A DNA stretch of 64,000 nt from assembly GCA_024235215.1 (NCBI GenBank), contig JACKMU010000001.1:620001-684000 (forward strand), read 5' to 3'. Position 1 is the stretch's first letter, and each line of letters begins with the position of its first letter. Source of the stretch: Chromatiaceae bacterium (GTDB lineage: Bacteria; Pseudomonadota; Gammaproteobacteria; Chromatiales; Chromatiaceae). Shown here one piece after another: positions 63,472-64,000 of this stretch. The notes under the pieces are model-generated. The model had not been told where the DNA came from, ran no database searches, and saw only the letters and a list, made by a program, of their open reading frames with translations. Both the position numbers and the translations under genes were made by a program.

Positions 63472-64000
63472 CTATTCGATGAACCGGCCCTTCGACAGCA
63501 GATCGGCGGACATCTTTTCCAGCTCCAATGCACCCGAGCAGACCAGTTTCTCATCCACCTGGTAGTCCAGCGACCGGTTACGTCCCGCATAATCGACCGA
63601 GTTGAGTATCACCTTGATCGCATTGAGCCGTGCACGCTGCCGGTTGTCGGCGCGGATGATGGTCCAGGGTGTCTCCCGGGTATGAGTACGCTTGAGCATC
63701 TCGTACTTCACCCGTGAGAAGTCGTCCCAGCGCTCCTGCACCTGCAGGTCGATCTCACTCAACTTCCACTGCTTCAGTGGATTGACCTTGCGCACCTCGA
63801 AGCGTTGCGCCTGTCTCGCCTTACTGACGCTGAAGTACACCTTGATCAGCAGCGTGCCCTGGCGCACCAGATCCTGTTCGAATCCCACCACACCCTGCAT
63901 GAAATGCTGATGCTCCTGCTCACTGCAGAAACTGAACACCGGCTCCACCAGAGCGCGGTTGTACCAGCTGCGGTCGAAAATGACAATCTCGCCGCCGCGT
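63472..64000 (-). CDS. ppk2: Polyphosphate kinase 2 (5' part beyond the window)
   Basis: The C-terminal 175 residues of PPK2, which transfers phosphate between polyphosphate and nucleoside diphosphates. The Walker B region IVIFDRSWYNRALVEPV is at the window edge, followed by the lid (QAQRFEVRKVNPLKQWKLSE) and the conserved WTIIRADNRQRARLNAIKVI. The start codon and Walker A lie outside the window. Substrate preference (ADP or GDP) cannot be told. Confidence 0.93.
   Translation of the reverse strand, partial: RGGEIVIFDRSWYNRALVEPVFSFCSEQEHQHFMQGVVGFEQDLVRQGTLLIKVYFSVSKARQAQRFEVRKVNPLKQWKLSEIDLQVQERWDDFSRVKYEMLKRTHTRETPWTIIRADNRQRARLNAIKVILNSVDYAGRNRSLDYQVDEKLVCSGALELEKMSADLLSKGRFIE

Overview
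This 64 kb window is chromosomal DNA from a gammaproteobacterium. The evidence is the rho / trxA / rhlB arrangement and the divergent yrfG / nudE pair, both familiar from enterobacteria, plus a one-piece glnE, a fused RlmKL and an HdfR-like LysR regulator. GroESL sits under a CIRCE (HrcA) operator. Class I PHA synthase, glycogen phosphorylase, bacteriohemerythrin, a c'-type cytochrome, b561/YceI and CysD/CysNC fit an environmental, possibly sulfur-oxidising (Chromatiales-like) lineage, but no sox, dsr or apr genes are present, so that placement is inference. I see no rRNA, tRNA, CRISPR array, transposase, integrase or prophage gene.

Layout. 0-3.4 kb: surface glycan genes (GT4, GT9 heptosyltransferase-like, PAPS-type sulfotransferase). 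3.4-7.6 kb: zinc-finger protein, ilvE, glnE. 7.7-9.9 kb: groEL/groES with terminator, promoter and CIRCE. 9.9-12.5 kb: a two-gene operon of an AstE/aspartoacylase-like deacylase and a GCS2-type carboxylate-amine ligase. 12.6-16.7 kb: murU, rho, trxA, rhlB. 16.7-24.8 kb: YkgJ-type protein, yrfG/nudE, a double-thioredoxin exported protein, a diguanylate cyclase and small or unknown proteins. 24.9-29.9 kb: EamA and BASS transporters with overlapping 3' ends, an HTH protein with purU, folD, an orphan ParA. 30-40 kb: unknown small genes, LysR with cytochrome b561 and YceI, a large membrane protein with a TIR-like C-terminal domain, SGNH hydrolase, pdxH, an orphan TRAP-type binding protein, CnoX. 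40-47.7 kb: HdfR-like regulator, bacteriohemerythrin, rlmKL, a coiled-coil protein, a c'-type cytochrome, a secreted beta-propeller-like protein. 47.9-53.4 kb: phaC, glgP, 2OG-Fe(II) oxygenase. 53.4-64 kb: SAM methyltransferase, an unknown gene coupled to an LTA-synthase-like phosphotransferase, convergent with a GH17-GT2 beta-glucan synthase, then cysD-cysNC and a PPK2 cut by the window edge.

Functional themes. Storage polymers occur as PHA, glycogen and polyphosphate. Thiol and redox proteins recur: TrxA, CnoX, the double-thioredoxin protein and the CDGSH protein. PurU and FolD act on adjacent steps of one-carbon folate metabolism. The most interesting inferred modules are (i) the GH17-GT2 synthase plus LTA-synthase-like enzyme, which could make a phosphoglycerol-decorated beta-1,3-glucan, (ii) the AstE/GCS2 pair, whose substrate is unknown, (iii) the TIR-like membrane protein, and (iv) the sulfotransferase among lipopolysaccharide-type genes, with PAPS-making CysD/CysNC elsewhere in the window.
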